From: Martinezella lusitana
GTDB taxonomy: Bacteria; Pseudomonadota; Alphaproteobacteria; Rhizobiales; Rhizobiaceae
DNA length: 64,000 nt
Direction: 5' to 3'
Assembly: GCF_014207095.1 (NCBI RefSeq)
Contig: NZ_JACHBG010000032.1
Span: 1-64,000 of the forward strand
Made by a program: the position numbers and the translations under genes. Position 1 is the first letter of the stretch. Each line of letters opens with the position of its first letter. Positions 35,405-45,400 of this stretch are shown here, in pieces. The notes below the pieces were generated by a model. That model searched no databases. It worked only from the letters and a program-made list of their open reading frames with translations, and had not been told where the DNA came from.

Positions 35405-36295
35405 ATGCAAGTGCCGCGCCGCTTTCTTCCCTCGCTGTCACTCCTCGCGGCATTCGAGGCTGCAGCAAGGACCGGAAGCGTGACCGCAGCGGCCAAGGAG
35501 CTGGATCTTACGCAGAGCGCCGTCAGCCGGCAGATCAAGGCTCTCGAGGAGCAACTCGGCGTCGAGTTGTTCCATCGGGAGCGCCAGACCATCCGCCTCA
35601 CTGTCGGCGGCGACGCCTATGTTCGCGAAATCCGCGATGCGTTGCGCAAGATAAGCACGGCATCGCTCAATCTGAGGGCAAACCCGCATGGCGGAATGCT
35701 GACGCTAGCCATTCTGCCGACCTTCGGAACACGCTGGCTCGCGCCGCGGCTGCCGCGTTTCCTTTCGACCAACCCGGGAATTACCGTCAATCTTGTGACC
35801 CGGTTCAGCATATTCGACTTCCGACTGGAACCGGTCGACGCAGCGATCCACTTCGGAGCAGCCCACTGGCCGGGCGGCGAATTGGCCCTGCTGCGAGACG
35901 AGACGGTTATTCCGGCTTGCAGTCCGCAGATGCGCGACGAGTATCGCTTCGGCGAAGCCGCCGATATCCGCAAGGCACCCCTGCTCCACCTCACCACCCG
36001 CCCCGACGCCTGGGAAAGATGGATGGAACTCAACGGTGTTCCCTCCGATGCCGTCCACGGCATGCTCTTCGATCAGTTTGCCACGGCCACACAGGCCGCA
36101 ATGGTTGGCCTGGGTGTCGCCCTGCTGCCGGAATTCCTGATCGAAGAGGAACTCGCCACGGGTCGCCTCGTCGCCGCAATCGACCTCCCCATGAAAAGCT
36201 CGGAATCCTACTATCTCGCATGGCCGAAGGATCGCGAAACCCATCCTCCGCTCGCCGCTTTTCGACGGTGGCTGCTCGAAGAATGCGGGCGCTGA
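35405..36295 (+). CDS. LysR-family regulator (GcvA-like)
   Basis: This 296-residue protein has the LysR helix-turn-helix SVTAAAKELDLTQSAVSRQIKALEEQLGVELF and a ligand-binding domain with LAILPTFGTRWLAPRLPRF. The opening RRFLPSLSLLAAFEAAARTG is typical of the GcvA subgroup. It lies 48 bases after the FAD oxidase on the same strand and probably controls it. Confidence 0.9.
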   Translation: MQVPRRFLPSLSLLAAFEAAARTGSVTAAAKELDLTQSAVSRQIKALEEQLGVELFHRERQTIRLTVGGDAYVREIRDALRKISTASLNLRANPHGGMLTLAILPTFGTRWLAPRLPRFLSTNPGITVNLVTRFSIFDFRLEPVDAAIHFGAAHWPGGELALLRDETVIPACSPQMRDEYRFGEAADIRKAPLLHLTTRPDAWERWMELNGVPSDAVHGMLFDQFATATQAAMVGLGVALLPEFLIEEELATGRLVAAIDLPMKSSESYYLAWPKDRETHPPLAAFRRWLLEECGR

Positions 36296-36833
36296 ACTAG
36301 CCTTGTCTAATCAATCTGCTGAACGGCAGATGGCGAACGAACGAATGCTCCGTCTATATGCTAGGTATCTACATACGTGCTGGCATGACGCGAAGGCTGG
36401 CAATAAACGTGATGAACACTCTACCACGTAACCAAGCACGGCATCATCGCCTTCGATGTCATGAGTAGACGCATGGAAAACGACATCCCCACGAACGACC
36501 GCCCTGATCCGCACGAATAGAACAAAGCGCCAGAAGCGCCTGCCATCTCTTGGCTGAAAACGCGTCTCGGATCACCACATTGGATGGGTAGCAACGATGG
36601 ATCGGATAGATGGGACGCAGCGCGAAACCTCACCAAAGCCATGACCGACCTGAGCATGCCCGGCTCTCCATCAAAACGGCCCTGGATATATCAGGACCGA
36701 GGCTAGCGACGCCCCAAAGCGCCTCCACATTACAAAATTGTTAGGGTGCTATTCATTTTCGATTAAGCCGGATTCGGGCATCAAAGTCATGCGCAAACAC
36801 GCAGCGTCACCCCCAATGCTTACGAGGCTCAAC
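36296..36833. other. Intergenic region of about 540 bases
   Basis: No complete gene is visible. One short plus-strand frame (36419-36520, ending MENDIPTNDRPDPHE) looks coding-like but lacks a start and may be a remnant. The promoter of the small histidine-rich gene should be near the right end. Confidence 0.3.
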
Positions 36834-37013
36834 ATGAAAAACCTGTTTCTCGCTTCCGCCATCGCTCTGGCTTCGATCGTCGCCGTCAGCACGCCGTCTC
36901 AGGCGTCTCCGTTCCATCGCCACCACCATCACCGCAACAACTGCGTCGTGAAGACGGTAAAGCACAAGGTTCACGGCCACTGGGTCGTCCGCAAGGAGCG
37001 CGTCTGCCGCTAA
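36834..37013 (+). CDS. Small secreted histidine-rich protein
   Basis: This 59-residue protein starts at ATG 36834, 7 bases after GAGG. A signal peptide (MKNLFLASAIALASIVAVS, cut near SQA-SP) is followed by a very basic mature part with FHRHHHHRNN and two cysteines (NNCVVK and ERVCR). It could bind metal or act in the envelope, but no function is known. Confidence 0.65.
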   Translation: MKNLFLASAIALASIVAVSTPSQASPFHRHHHHRNNCVVKTVKHKVHGHWVVRKERVCR

Positions 37014-37221
37014 CACCTTATCTGCATTTTTTCCGTTGATCGCATTTTGACGGCACGGCACGGCCATAGCTGAGATAATCGGCTATGGCCGTATCTTTTC
37101 CATCGAAAACTCGCCTAGCCCCAGGCTCTTCGCCAGGGTGCCTCGCAAGCATCGCTTCATGCGCGGGATTTTGGCCAAGTGCCGGGTCTTGCCAGTCGAG
37201 CGAACTGCTTACCCCGGCAAA

Positions 37222-37575
37222 TCAGCCCAACATCTGCATCGTGCCCAAGCCTAAAATATCGTTCAGCAAAGCAACTCCGACCCCTACGGCAACAAAGACC
37301 AGGCCGATCAGAAACAGCCGCCGCGAACGGTCGTATTTTGCTGCGATCAGCGAGTCGCGCGCAAGCAGATCAGCCATCACCTTGACCTGAATGGAGATGC
37401 CGACCGTCAGCAATATCATCGGGATAATGTCGATGCGGCTCCAATCGTTTGGGTTGGATAGCCAGCGGCCGATGAAGTTTAGCGAGAAGCCGAGAATGAT
37501 CCCGGCGGCCGTCAACGAGCCATTGCGGAAGGTCGAGTCGATCTTCTCCTCTAGGTCGGGGTCGGGTTCACTCAT
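37222..37575 (-). CDS. Small membrane protein of unknown function
   Basis: This 117-residue protein starts at 37575 after GGAGA. It has three probable membrane helices: GSLTAAGIILGFSLNFIG, IIPMILLTVGISIQV, and LFLIGLVFVAVGVGVALL. The N terminus is acidic. I recognise no family with certainty and the neighbours give no role. Confidence 0.65.
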   Translation of the reverse strand: MSEPDPDLEEKIDSTFRNGSLTAAGIILGFSLNFIGRWLSNPNDWSRIDIIPMILLTVGISIQVKVMADLLARDSLIAAKYDRSRRLFLIGLVFVAVGVGVALLNDILGLGTMQMLG

Positions 37576-37801
37576 CGTCTTTCTCCGGATGGCATCCCGC
37601 AAAGAAAGGCAGAAGTGACAGAAACAGGCAAGGCCCCTGCCTTCTGCTTTCCCGCGGGATTGCGTCGGAGGGCTCGCTCTATGAAAAGCCCTGCAATCAC
37701 CATCGTCGTCGCCGATATGGTGTTAGCTTTCGAAGGCAAAATGCCTATGCCGGAGATCGGGGAGAAGAGCGATGCCTGTCTCCCCGACACATTGCTCCAC
37801 A

Positions 37802-37824
37802 CCTGAAGTCACTGAGACTTCAGG
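37802..37824 (-). terminator. Hairpin terminator of the NCS1 permease gene
   Basis: CCTGAAGT (37802-37809) pairs with ACTTCAGG (37817-37824) around a 7-base loop, just after the minus-strand permease stop at 37843. Confidence 0.6.
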
Positions 37825-37842
37825 GGCAGGAAGCCTCGTCGT

Positions 37843-39297
37843 TCATGTCGCGGCGCCGACGGCCGAGCCCCGAGCGCTGGCGCGGAGCACATAGTAAACC
37901 GCCCCGCCGATGCCGACGCCGAAGAACCAGCCATAGGTCGCCCACCAACTCGGCAGGATCGAGGTGAATGTCGGCAGGATCGAGGAAAACAGCGCTCCGA
38001 TGATGAGCGCGATGAAAGCACTTCTATGCCAGCCGTTCTGGAACCGAAACTCGCCATTTTCCTGGTAGAGCACCGCGACATTCAGCTCGCCCTTCCGGAT
38101 CAGATAGTAATCGACCATCATGATCCCGAAGATCGGCCCCATGCTCGAGCCGATGAAGTTGACGAAATGCGCAGCACTCGTCTCCCATGGTGCAAAGGGG
38201 TAGAGCACCAGCGCAATCAGAGCCGCAATGTAGCCACCGCGCTTGAAGCTAATCTGCCGGGGAAAGACATTCGAGAAATCGAATGCCGGCGAGACGAAAT
38301 TTGCGACAACGTTGATACCAAGTGTTGCGACCGCGAAGGTCAATGCAGCCAGAAGCGCCAGAAACCAGCTGTCGAATTTCGCCGAAATCGCCTCCGGATG
38401 CAGGAGTACCTCGCCATAGACGGTGAAGGCAGCCGTTGTCGTCACGCCCGCGACGAGGCAGAAGGCCAGCAGGTTGATCGGCAATCCCCAGAGATTGCCT
38501 TTTCGCAAGGTCTTGGTGTCCTTGGCGTAACGCGAGAAATCGCAGAAATTCAGGTAGAGCGCTGCGAAATATGTAATCCACGTCGCAGCCACGGCTGCGA
38601 GCGCCGGAAAGGTTCCTGGCTCACCGGGGACACCCGCATCCTTGGTCTTTTCCAACAGCACTTCGCGCGGGATTTCGCTGCCGAAGGAGAAACTGCCCGC
38701 CTTGACCACCAGATAGATGGCAAGCACCAGCATCATGATCCACACGGCAGGACCGGCCAGATCCTGAAACTTGCGCACCGTCTCCATACCGCGCTGGATG
38801 ATCAGGAGCTGCAGCGCCCAGACAACGATGTAGCAAATAACCTCAAGCGTCGAATGGCCGAGCATATGGCTGTTCTGATGGAAGGCGAGAATGCTCTCAT
38901 TGCGGATGAGCAAGGCGACAATCGCGCCTGAAGCCGCCGCGGTCTGTGCGCCGTACCAGAAGCAGGCGACGACGGCGCGTACCAGCGCGGGAACATTCGC
39001 GCCGAAGGTGCCGAACGAGGCGCGGGCAAGAACGGGGAATGGCACACCCGTTTTCACGCCGGCATTGCCGACCAAACTCATGAGAACGAATATGACCAGC
39101 GAGCCGATACCGATCGCGATCACGAAGTTGATGAAGCTGCCGCATAGCAGGAACAGACTGGCGGCGAGATAATAGCCCCACAGGCTATGAACGTCGGATG
39201 TCCACACATTGAAAATACTGAACGCGCCCCACTTCCTCTCCTCCGCGGGTGCTAGATCTTCATTGTGCAATGAAGGCGATGGATTTTGTATTGTCAT
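37843..39297 (-). CDS. NCS1-family nucleobase/hydantoin-type permease
   Basis: This 484-residue protein of about 12 membrane helices starts at 39297, after GGGAGAGGGG. NCS1 features are FNVWTSDVHSLWGYYLAA, VLARASFGTFGANVPALVRA and ACFWYGAQTAAASGAI. The family imports cytosine, allantoin, uracil or hydantoins with protons or sodium. No purine- or pyrimidine-degrading gene is adjacent, so the substrate is open. Confidence 0.88.
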   Translation of the reverse strand: MTIQNPSPSLHNEDLAPAEERKWGAFSIFNVWTSDVHSLWGYYLAASLFLLCGSFINFVIAIGIGSLVIFVLMSLVGNAGVKTGVPFPVLARASFGTFGANVPALVRAVVACFWYGAQTAAASGAIVALLIRNESILAFHQNSHMLGHSTLEVICYIVVWALQLLIIQRGMETVRKFQDLAGPAVWIMMLVLAIYLVVKAGSFSFGSEIPREVLLEKTKDAGVPGEPGTFPALAAVAATWITYFAALYLNFCDFSRYAKDTKTLRKGNLWGLPINLLAFCLVAGVTTTAAFTVYGEVLLHPEAISAKFDSWFLALLAALTFAVATLGINVVANFVSPAFDFSNVFPRQISFKRGGYIAALIALVLYPFAPWETSAAHFVNFIGSSMGPIFGIMMVDYYLIRKGELNVAVLYQENGEFRFQNGWHRSAFIALIIGALFSSILPTFTSILPSWWATYGWFFGVGIGGAVYYVLRASARGSAVGAAT

Positions 39298-39631
39298 TTC
39301 CCCTCTCCCCATGTGCGCGAGTCTATCGGACTCATTCATCAGCATGCTCCCAAACTACCCCTGTAGCAATTGCAATATGGTGCGGCCCGGCGCTCGCCTC
39401 GCTAGCAATCAGGCAGAGGGGTTTTCTCTTTGCTGAAGGCGGTTTGCGCGGAAACCCGCAGAAAGGACTTCCGGTCGGATTTGAGCCTGGGCTCTCTGCG
39501 ATGGAACGCATAGCGACAGGAACGGTCGTCTTGTTTTGATCAACCTCGGCAGACGCAAATCGATAACGAATAATCACATGGGCGTAGCGGCAGCACCGTC
39601 CCGCCCACGCGCTGTAACGGCCAAAATCCGC
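39298..39631. other. Intergenic region, about 330 bases
   Basis: This gap lies between two minus-strand genes and should hold the promoter of the permease. No gene, terminator or convincing regulatory repeat was identified. Confidence 0.3.
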
Positions 39632-40813
39632 CTAGCGTTTTGCCGCCGTAAGCGCCTGTTCCAGATCGGCAATGATGTCACTTGCCGCATGCAGACCGAC
39701 ATTCAGGCGGATCGTACGGTCGCTGACGCCGAAGCGCGCAAAGACATTGGTCTCCGGTGAAATGCTGAGCGCTGCCTTCGCCGGGACCACGAGGCTTTCG
39801 GGGCCGCCCCAGCTGACGCCGATGCGGATGAGGCGCAACGCGTCGACAAAACCGGCCACCTCGATGCGATCGGAAACCTCGAAGGAAAACAGACCGCCAA
39901 AGCCGCTGAAGCTGCGCTTTCCGGGATGATCGCCGAATGCGGGATGCATGACGCCACCCACATCCTCATGTCTCTGCAGCCAGGAGGCAACCTCAAGACC
40001 GGCCTCATGATGATGGCGCATGCGGAACGGCAGGGTCTCCAGATTGCGAAGGACGAGCCATGCCTCGAAAGGCGCGAGCTTGGCACCGGTATAGGGATAG
40101 ATTTCACTATTGATGCGATCGATATGCACCTTCGAACCGGCGACGAGACCCGCCACCGTATCGCTCTGCCCACCAAGATATTTCGAGGCGGCATGGATGA
40201 CGATATCGATGCCGAGGGCAAGCGGGCTCTGAAAGAGCGGTGTCGCCCAGGAATTGTCGACCACCGTCACGACGCCGTGACGGCGCGCAGTGTCCGCGAT
40301 GACGCTCAGATCTTGCACCTCGAACACCATGGAGGTGGGGTTTTCGAGATAGGCGAGCTTGGCGCCGGGAAGTGCCGCTATCATCGCCTCCGTATTGGTA
40401 CCGTCCACGTAGTCGACGGCAACGCCAAAACGCTTCAGCACTTTTTCGAAGAAACGGAAGGCGTCGCTATAGACGTGCCTGACGGTGACGATGCGGTCGC
40501 CCGGTCCCACGAAAGCCAGGACAGCTGCCGCAATTGCACCCATGCCGCTCGAAAAGGCGCGCGCCGCTTCTGCACCTTCCATCTCGGCGATCTTGCGCTC
40601 CAGAATGCGAACGGTCGGATTGTCGCCGCGCGAATAGATCGGCTTCTTCGATCGGCCGGCAAAAACATCCTCCAGCTCCCTGTAGCTATCGAACAAAAAT
40701 AGCGATGTTTGATAGATAGGCGGTACTGCCGCATCGAAAGGGTCATCACGATGCGGCATTAGCGCATCGGGGATGGCAGCGCGGTAGGCATCGAATCTCG
40801 GTGTCTCGTTCAT
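39632..40813 (-). CDS. Cystathionine beta-lyase-like PLP enzyme
   Basis: This 393-residue gamma-family (Cys/Met metabolism) PLP enzyme starts at 40813 with GAGGT upstream. It has YSRGDNPTVRILERKIAEMEG, AFSSGMGAI, and VVDNSWATPLFQ. The PLP-binding lysine is in HAASKYLGGQSDTVAG. It probably cleaves cystathionine or a related thioether. It is not in an evident methionine operon, so a role in degrading other sulfur compounds is possible. Confidence 0.85.
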   Translation of the reverse strand: MNETPRFDAYRAAIPDALMPHRDDPFDAAVPPIYQTSLFLFDSYRELEDVFAGRSKKPIYSRGDNPTVRILERKIAEMEGAEAARAFSSGMGAIAAAVLAFVGPGDRIVTVRHVYSDAFRFFEKVLKRFGVAVDYVDGTNTEAMIAALPGAKLAYLENPTSMVFEVQDLSVIADTARRHGVVTVVDNSWATPLFQSPLALGIDIVIHAASKYLGGQSDTVAGLVAGSKVHIDRINSEIYPYTGAKLAPFEAWLVLRNLETLPFRMRHHHEAGLEVASWLQRHEDVGGVMHPAFGDHPGKRSFSGFGGLFSFEVSDRIEVAGFVDALRLIRIGVSWGGPESLVVPAKAALSISPETNVFARFGVSDRTIRLNVGLHAASDIIADLEQALTAAKR

Positions 40814-40965
40814 GGCATACCTCATTGTTCAGGGGTGAATGGTCGATTGGCGAGCGAGCTGGCACGGTGCATCAACGGATCCGTTTCGCCGCGCCGCGAA
40901 ACAGCCGAGGGTGGCAACAAAACCGTCTGCAATGCGCGGATCGTTCCTAGCGACGGCTGCTTTCG

Positions 40966-42120
40966 TCACGCGCCGGATCGCGGCAGCGAGCCGAGGACAG
41001 GCTGGTCATTTTCATCGGAAAGGCCCGTCAGATCGGGCGACAGCAGCCGGTCCATGAAGAAGCGCTCGCGCAGCAGCATGACCAGAAGCGCCTTCTTGTG
41101 CGGAAACTGGATATGCTTGACCTTGGCAAAGCCGGAACGGTCGAGATTGCGGATCTGCTGGGCGTGATGATGAATAGGCTCACCGACGATCCGGCGCGTA
41201 CGCGCATCCGCCAGGAACATGTAATGCATCAACGACGGCAGCCAGGCGCTGACAAAGGCCTTGCCGCGGAAACCGTCCTCGCCGATCGCCACATGCCAGC
41301 CGCGATCGAAGCCATCGGCTTCGTAATGCGGCCCGATCCGGTCTTCCTTCGCCCAATAGAGCTCGAAATAGCCAAAGGGCACACCATCGAATGTTCCGAT
41401 CAGCGGGAGTGTACGCGGGTCGGTCAGACGACTCGCAATGAAGTCGCGGTGATAGCAAAGATCGCCGCTATCCTCCCATATGGCCGCCACATGCGGGTCG
41501 TTCATCCAGCGATGAAAGTGCTCGAGATCGGAATCAAGATCGGCGACATGGAAGCCGAGCTGCGTATTCAGCCAGGGAATGAAGCGGCTATAAACACGGC
41601 CAACGGGTTTCGGCGGCCTCTGCGGATGATGGATGCCGTTGGTCAGGACCGGCACCTCGGGATAGGCGGGGCGCGTGCTTCCAAGCCAGGGCTTCGACTG
41701 CTGGAAAAGGGACTCGGGGCGCACGATCAGGCGGTCTTCACGCCGCTCGATGGCACCTGCTTCCAAAAGGCGCCTTGCCAGATCGTCTTCAGCAAGCTCG
41801 ACCTCGAAGGAGGCCAGTTGTGGATTGCATGCCAGAACAGCTTCCGACACGGCGTTGACGATATCCTCGTCCGAAGCTGGAGAGACAGAAATCGATATAC
41901 CATCGAAAACCAACAGCTTATTGGTTGATCCTGAGAAATAACCTGAGGCTACTTCAGCCCCGTGATAGGAGACACGAAAGCTGTCTGCTGCCTGTCCTGA
42001 AGATACGATAAGCGGTCGCCCAAAGACGAGAGCATGGCTCGCAAAGCCCGAGACCGGCAAACGCAGATCAGACAATCCCGCCACCATCGCCGCGCTCTTC
42101 AACGCCAAGGAAACATCCAT
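40966..42120 (-). CDS. vbsA: VbsA-like N5-hydroxyornithine acyltransferase (IucB family)
   Basis: This 384-residue protein has a C-terminal GNAT domain of the IucB siderophore type. It shows FHRWMNDPHVAAIWEDSG, FGYFELYWAKEDRIGPHYE, RGWHVAIGEDGFRGK, and LDRSGFAKVKHIQFPHKKA. The family acylates the hydroxylated side-chain amine of lysine or ornithine from an acyl-CoA, giving the hydroxamate. In vicibactin synthesis VbsA adds 3-hydroxybutyryl. It is divergent from the synthetase gene across a 325-base gap. Acetyl transfer instead of hydroxybutyryl cannot be excluded from sequence. Confidence 0.85.
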   Translation of the reverse strand: MDVSLALKSAAMVAGLSDLRLPVSGFASHALVFGRPLIVSSGQAADSFRVSYHGAEVASGYFSGSTNKLLVFDGISISVSPASDEDIVNAVSEAVLACNPQLASFEVELAEDDLARRLLEAGAIERREDRLIVRPESLFQQSKPWLGSTRPAYPEVPVLTNGIHHPQRPPKPVGRVYSRFIPWLNTQLGFHVADLDSDLEHFHRWMNDPHVAAIWEDSGDLCYHRDFIASRLTDPRTLPLIGTFDGVPFGYFELYWAKEDRIGPHYEADGFDRGWHVAIGEDGFRGKAFVSAWLPSLMHYMFLADARTRRIVGEPIHHHAQQIRNLDRSGFAKVKHIQFPHKKALLVMLLRERFFMDRLLSPDLTGLSDENDQPVLGSLPRSGA

Positions 42121-42445
42121 CTTTTTCTCCCAATCTTGAAAGTCGCGCCATATCGGGACCAGAGGATCGTACTCGGCGCTAATTCCGCAGTGACGAATGG
42201 CCTCCTGCGAAATTCAAAATATTGCTGGGAATTCTTTTTCAATTTTCGGCTGAATTTCCGATATCTTCGTTCGTCATGCAAACAAATCGACAAAATATCC
42301 GATGAATACGGATAGATCGATAGCTAAAAATGGAAATATTCGACCAGTTTAACTCAATATCACCAGCGGATATTGATAGGTATACATTATTGTATTTACA
42401 GCAACTGGCGATTTCCTGACGAATTATAGGGAGATTTGCAAAGCA
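42121..42445. promoter_or_regulatory. Divergent promoter region of vbsA and vbsS
   Basis: This 325-base AT-rich gap separates two divergent siderophore genes. I searched by eye for TGA-N9-TCA iron boxes and found none. Control may therefore pass through the iron-starvation sigma factor encoded at 48686, whose promoter consensus I could not identify with confidence. Confidence 0.4.
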
Positions 42446-45400
42446 ATGACTGTTCATGATTGGAACGCCAAGGCAGCAAATCACTCCAACTACATCGGCA
42501 AATGCTCGCTATCGCCTACCCAATCGCGAATCTGGCTCTTGTCGGAGACCGGCAATGAGATCGTCTATGGGCGACAAATACTTGCCGTTACCTTTCCTTC
42601 GATCTCCACCGCTGTCGCGCGCGCGGCTCTTGCGGCCCTTTCACGACAACACCCGCTCATCACATCGCAATTCGAGGCGCGAGCCGGCGGTGCGGTCCAA
42701 CAAATCCTGAAGAGCGATGCAGCGGTCGAGATCATTGAGACGGAGCTGGCAACCAGCGACAGTCTTGATGATGCATTGGCCGCAGCCGCGGCCGCAGAAC
42801 GGGCTCGCGCGGTCGATCTGACGAACGGCAATCCCGCCCGCTTCACCCTGTTCACGCAGAGCAGACAGGCGATCGGCGCGATATTTTCCGCGCATGCCAT
42901 CCTTGCCGACGCGGCAACGCTCGACCTGCTGGCAACAGACTTCCTCCGCAATCTCGATGACGGCGGACCAGCAACCCCCACCGAGACAGCGCTGGCCGAT
43001 GCCGCCGTGTGGATGGCCGGCAACGGCGCACCGCGGGGCGAGGCGCCCGAGTTAGTCGACTTCTGGTTCAATCGGCTGATCGCACAGGACAGTATCGCAT
43101 CCCTGCTGCCGCAGACATCGACGGGTAGGAGCATTGTCGACGAAGGCTGGCAGGAGCATGTACTTGAAGTTTTCATGCCTGATCGATTGATCTCCATGTC
43201 ATCGACCCGGGACGTTTCACGCGACCTTCTCGCCGCTCTTGCGATCGTCCTGCGCCGCCATTCGGGCCATGGCACGCAGAGGATCGGGTTGGTGACGCGA
43301 CCGGAGACACAAACGATTGCAGCACGCAGCGAGGATGTGTTGGTCCTGACGACCGAGCTCGACGGCGCCATGACATTGGATGATGTCCGGCAAGCCATCG
43401 TTGAGGAAGTCGAAGTCGCCGGACGACATGCCCTGCGCTTCGAAGCACTTGCCGATGCTCTTCTCCGACGCGACGAGTCTTTCGACACGACTGGTCTCGT
43501 CAAGACGCTGCTCGATGTACGCCCGCCCCTGCGCCTTCTGGAAGCTGCCTCCAACATACACGGCGTCCACACCCCCATAGAGCCGCAGGCTCGCCGCGAT
43601 GCCGAGCTGGTCATTACCGTTTTCCCGGCGTTCGGCGACAAGCTTCGTCTGAGCTTCGGCTTCGACCCGCAAAAATATGAACCTGGACAGATTGGCCGCC
43701 TGGCCAATGATTTCGCTGTCGTGCTCGCAAGACTCAGCAGCAATCCAAGTGAGCAGATCAAACATGTTCCATTCGTTTCGGCGGGGGAACTCGACAGGCT
43801 TTCCGCACCTTATCCCGATGCGCCGGAGCCCGATGACGGCACGCCCATCCACAAGGTCATCTCCGCGCAGGCGACACGACGGCCCAACGCCTTTGCAGTG
43901 GCGCAGGGCGAGAAATCGGTCACGCATGGCGAACTGGAAGCCGCCGCCAATGAGCTCGCACATCGTCTGATCGCCCTTGGGATCGGCCCGGAAAAGCGCG
44001 TCGCGATCGCGCTTGAAAAGTCGATCGATGCGATCATTGCCATTCTGGCGGTGCTGAAGTCCGGCGGAGCCTTTACCCCGGTCGAGCCGGATCATCCGGA
44101 AGCGCGCAATCGCCATATCCTGACGGCTCCCGATCTCTCGCTTGTCATTTCCAAGACAAAGCACATCGCGAACCTGCCGAGCGATATTGCAACGCCCTTC
44201 CTCAACCTCGACAAGGTCGACCTTTCGACGGAAAGCAGCCAAGCGCCCGCAATCGCCATCGCCTCGCAGCAGCTGGCCTATGTGATCTATACCTCTGGCT
44301 CGACGGGCGTTCCAAAGGGCGTGGCGGTCGAACATGGTCCGCTTGCCCATCATTGCAAGGCAACGCTGCGCATCTATGAGATGAGCGAGCAGTCCTGCGA
44401 ATATCCCGTTCTCCCATTCACCTCAGATGGCGGCCATGAACGCTGGATGGTGCCGCTGATGGCCGGCGGCGGCGTGGTGCTGACGCAGGACAAGCTCGCA
44501 ACGCCCGAAGACGCCTTCGCAACGATGAAGCGCCATGGCGTCAACAATGCGAGCCTGCCCACCAGCTACGTGCGCGGCCTCGCCGAATATGCGGGCGAGA
44601 ACGGCGACATACCGCGGCTGCGGCTCTATTCCTTCGGCGGCGAGGCCTTGTCGCGGGCGGTATTCGACATGATCACCGAAAACCTGAAGGCGCAGCTGCT
44701 GATCAACGGCTACGGGCCGACGGAGACCATCATGACGCCGATGATCTGGAAGATCCCGGCCGGAACCCGTTTTGAGGGGACAGTAGCACCGATCGGCCGC
44801 GGCGTGGGCGACCGGCGCATCTATGTCCTCGACGCCGACCTTGCGCCTGTTCCGGTGGGCGTGATCGGCGAAATCCATATCGGCGGCAGCGGCCTCGCCC
44901 GGGGCTATCTTGGCCAGCCGGAGCTAACGGCAGATCGCTTCATTCCGGATCCTTTCACGCCGGGAGGCCGACTGTATAAGTCCGGCGACCTCGGTCGCTG
45001 GAGGGATGACGGCATCGTCGAATTTGCCGGCCGCGTCGATCATCAGATCAAGCTGCGCGGCTTCCGCATAGAGCCGGGTGAGATCGAGGCCGTGCTGCGA
45101 TCGGACCAGCGCGTCGCCGAAGCGGTTGTCCTACTGCGCAATGAAGGTGGTCGCAGCTCTCTGGTCGCCTATGTGGTGCCGCAGGAGGGGGAAAGCCTTG
45201 GTATCACCGAGTTGCGCCGTGCCGCCATAACCGCCCTGCCCGATTACATGGTGCCGCAGACGATCATGCTGATCGACAGGCTACCGATGGGACCGAACAG
45301 CAAGCTTGACCGCGCCGGGCTGCCGGCTCCGCGCATGGAGCGCGAGATGACCCCTCCTGCTGATGACAAGGAGAGAGCGATCCTCCAAACCTGGAAAGAG

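Noticed and set aside
34510..36300. 596-codon plus-strand frame spanning the FAD oxidase and LysR genes
   Set aside because: It is out of frame with two well-supported genes and crosses the gap between them, so it is a GC-rich shadow.
42121..42445. Iron box between vbsA and vbsS
   Set aside because: Each TGA in the gap was checked and none is followed by TCA after nine bases.
42565..43761. 398-codon minus-strand frame opposite the synthetase
   Set aside because: Arg/Ser-rich shadow translation of a GC-rich gene, with no recognisable motifs.
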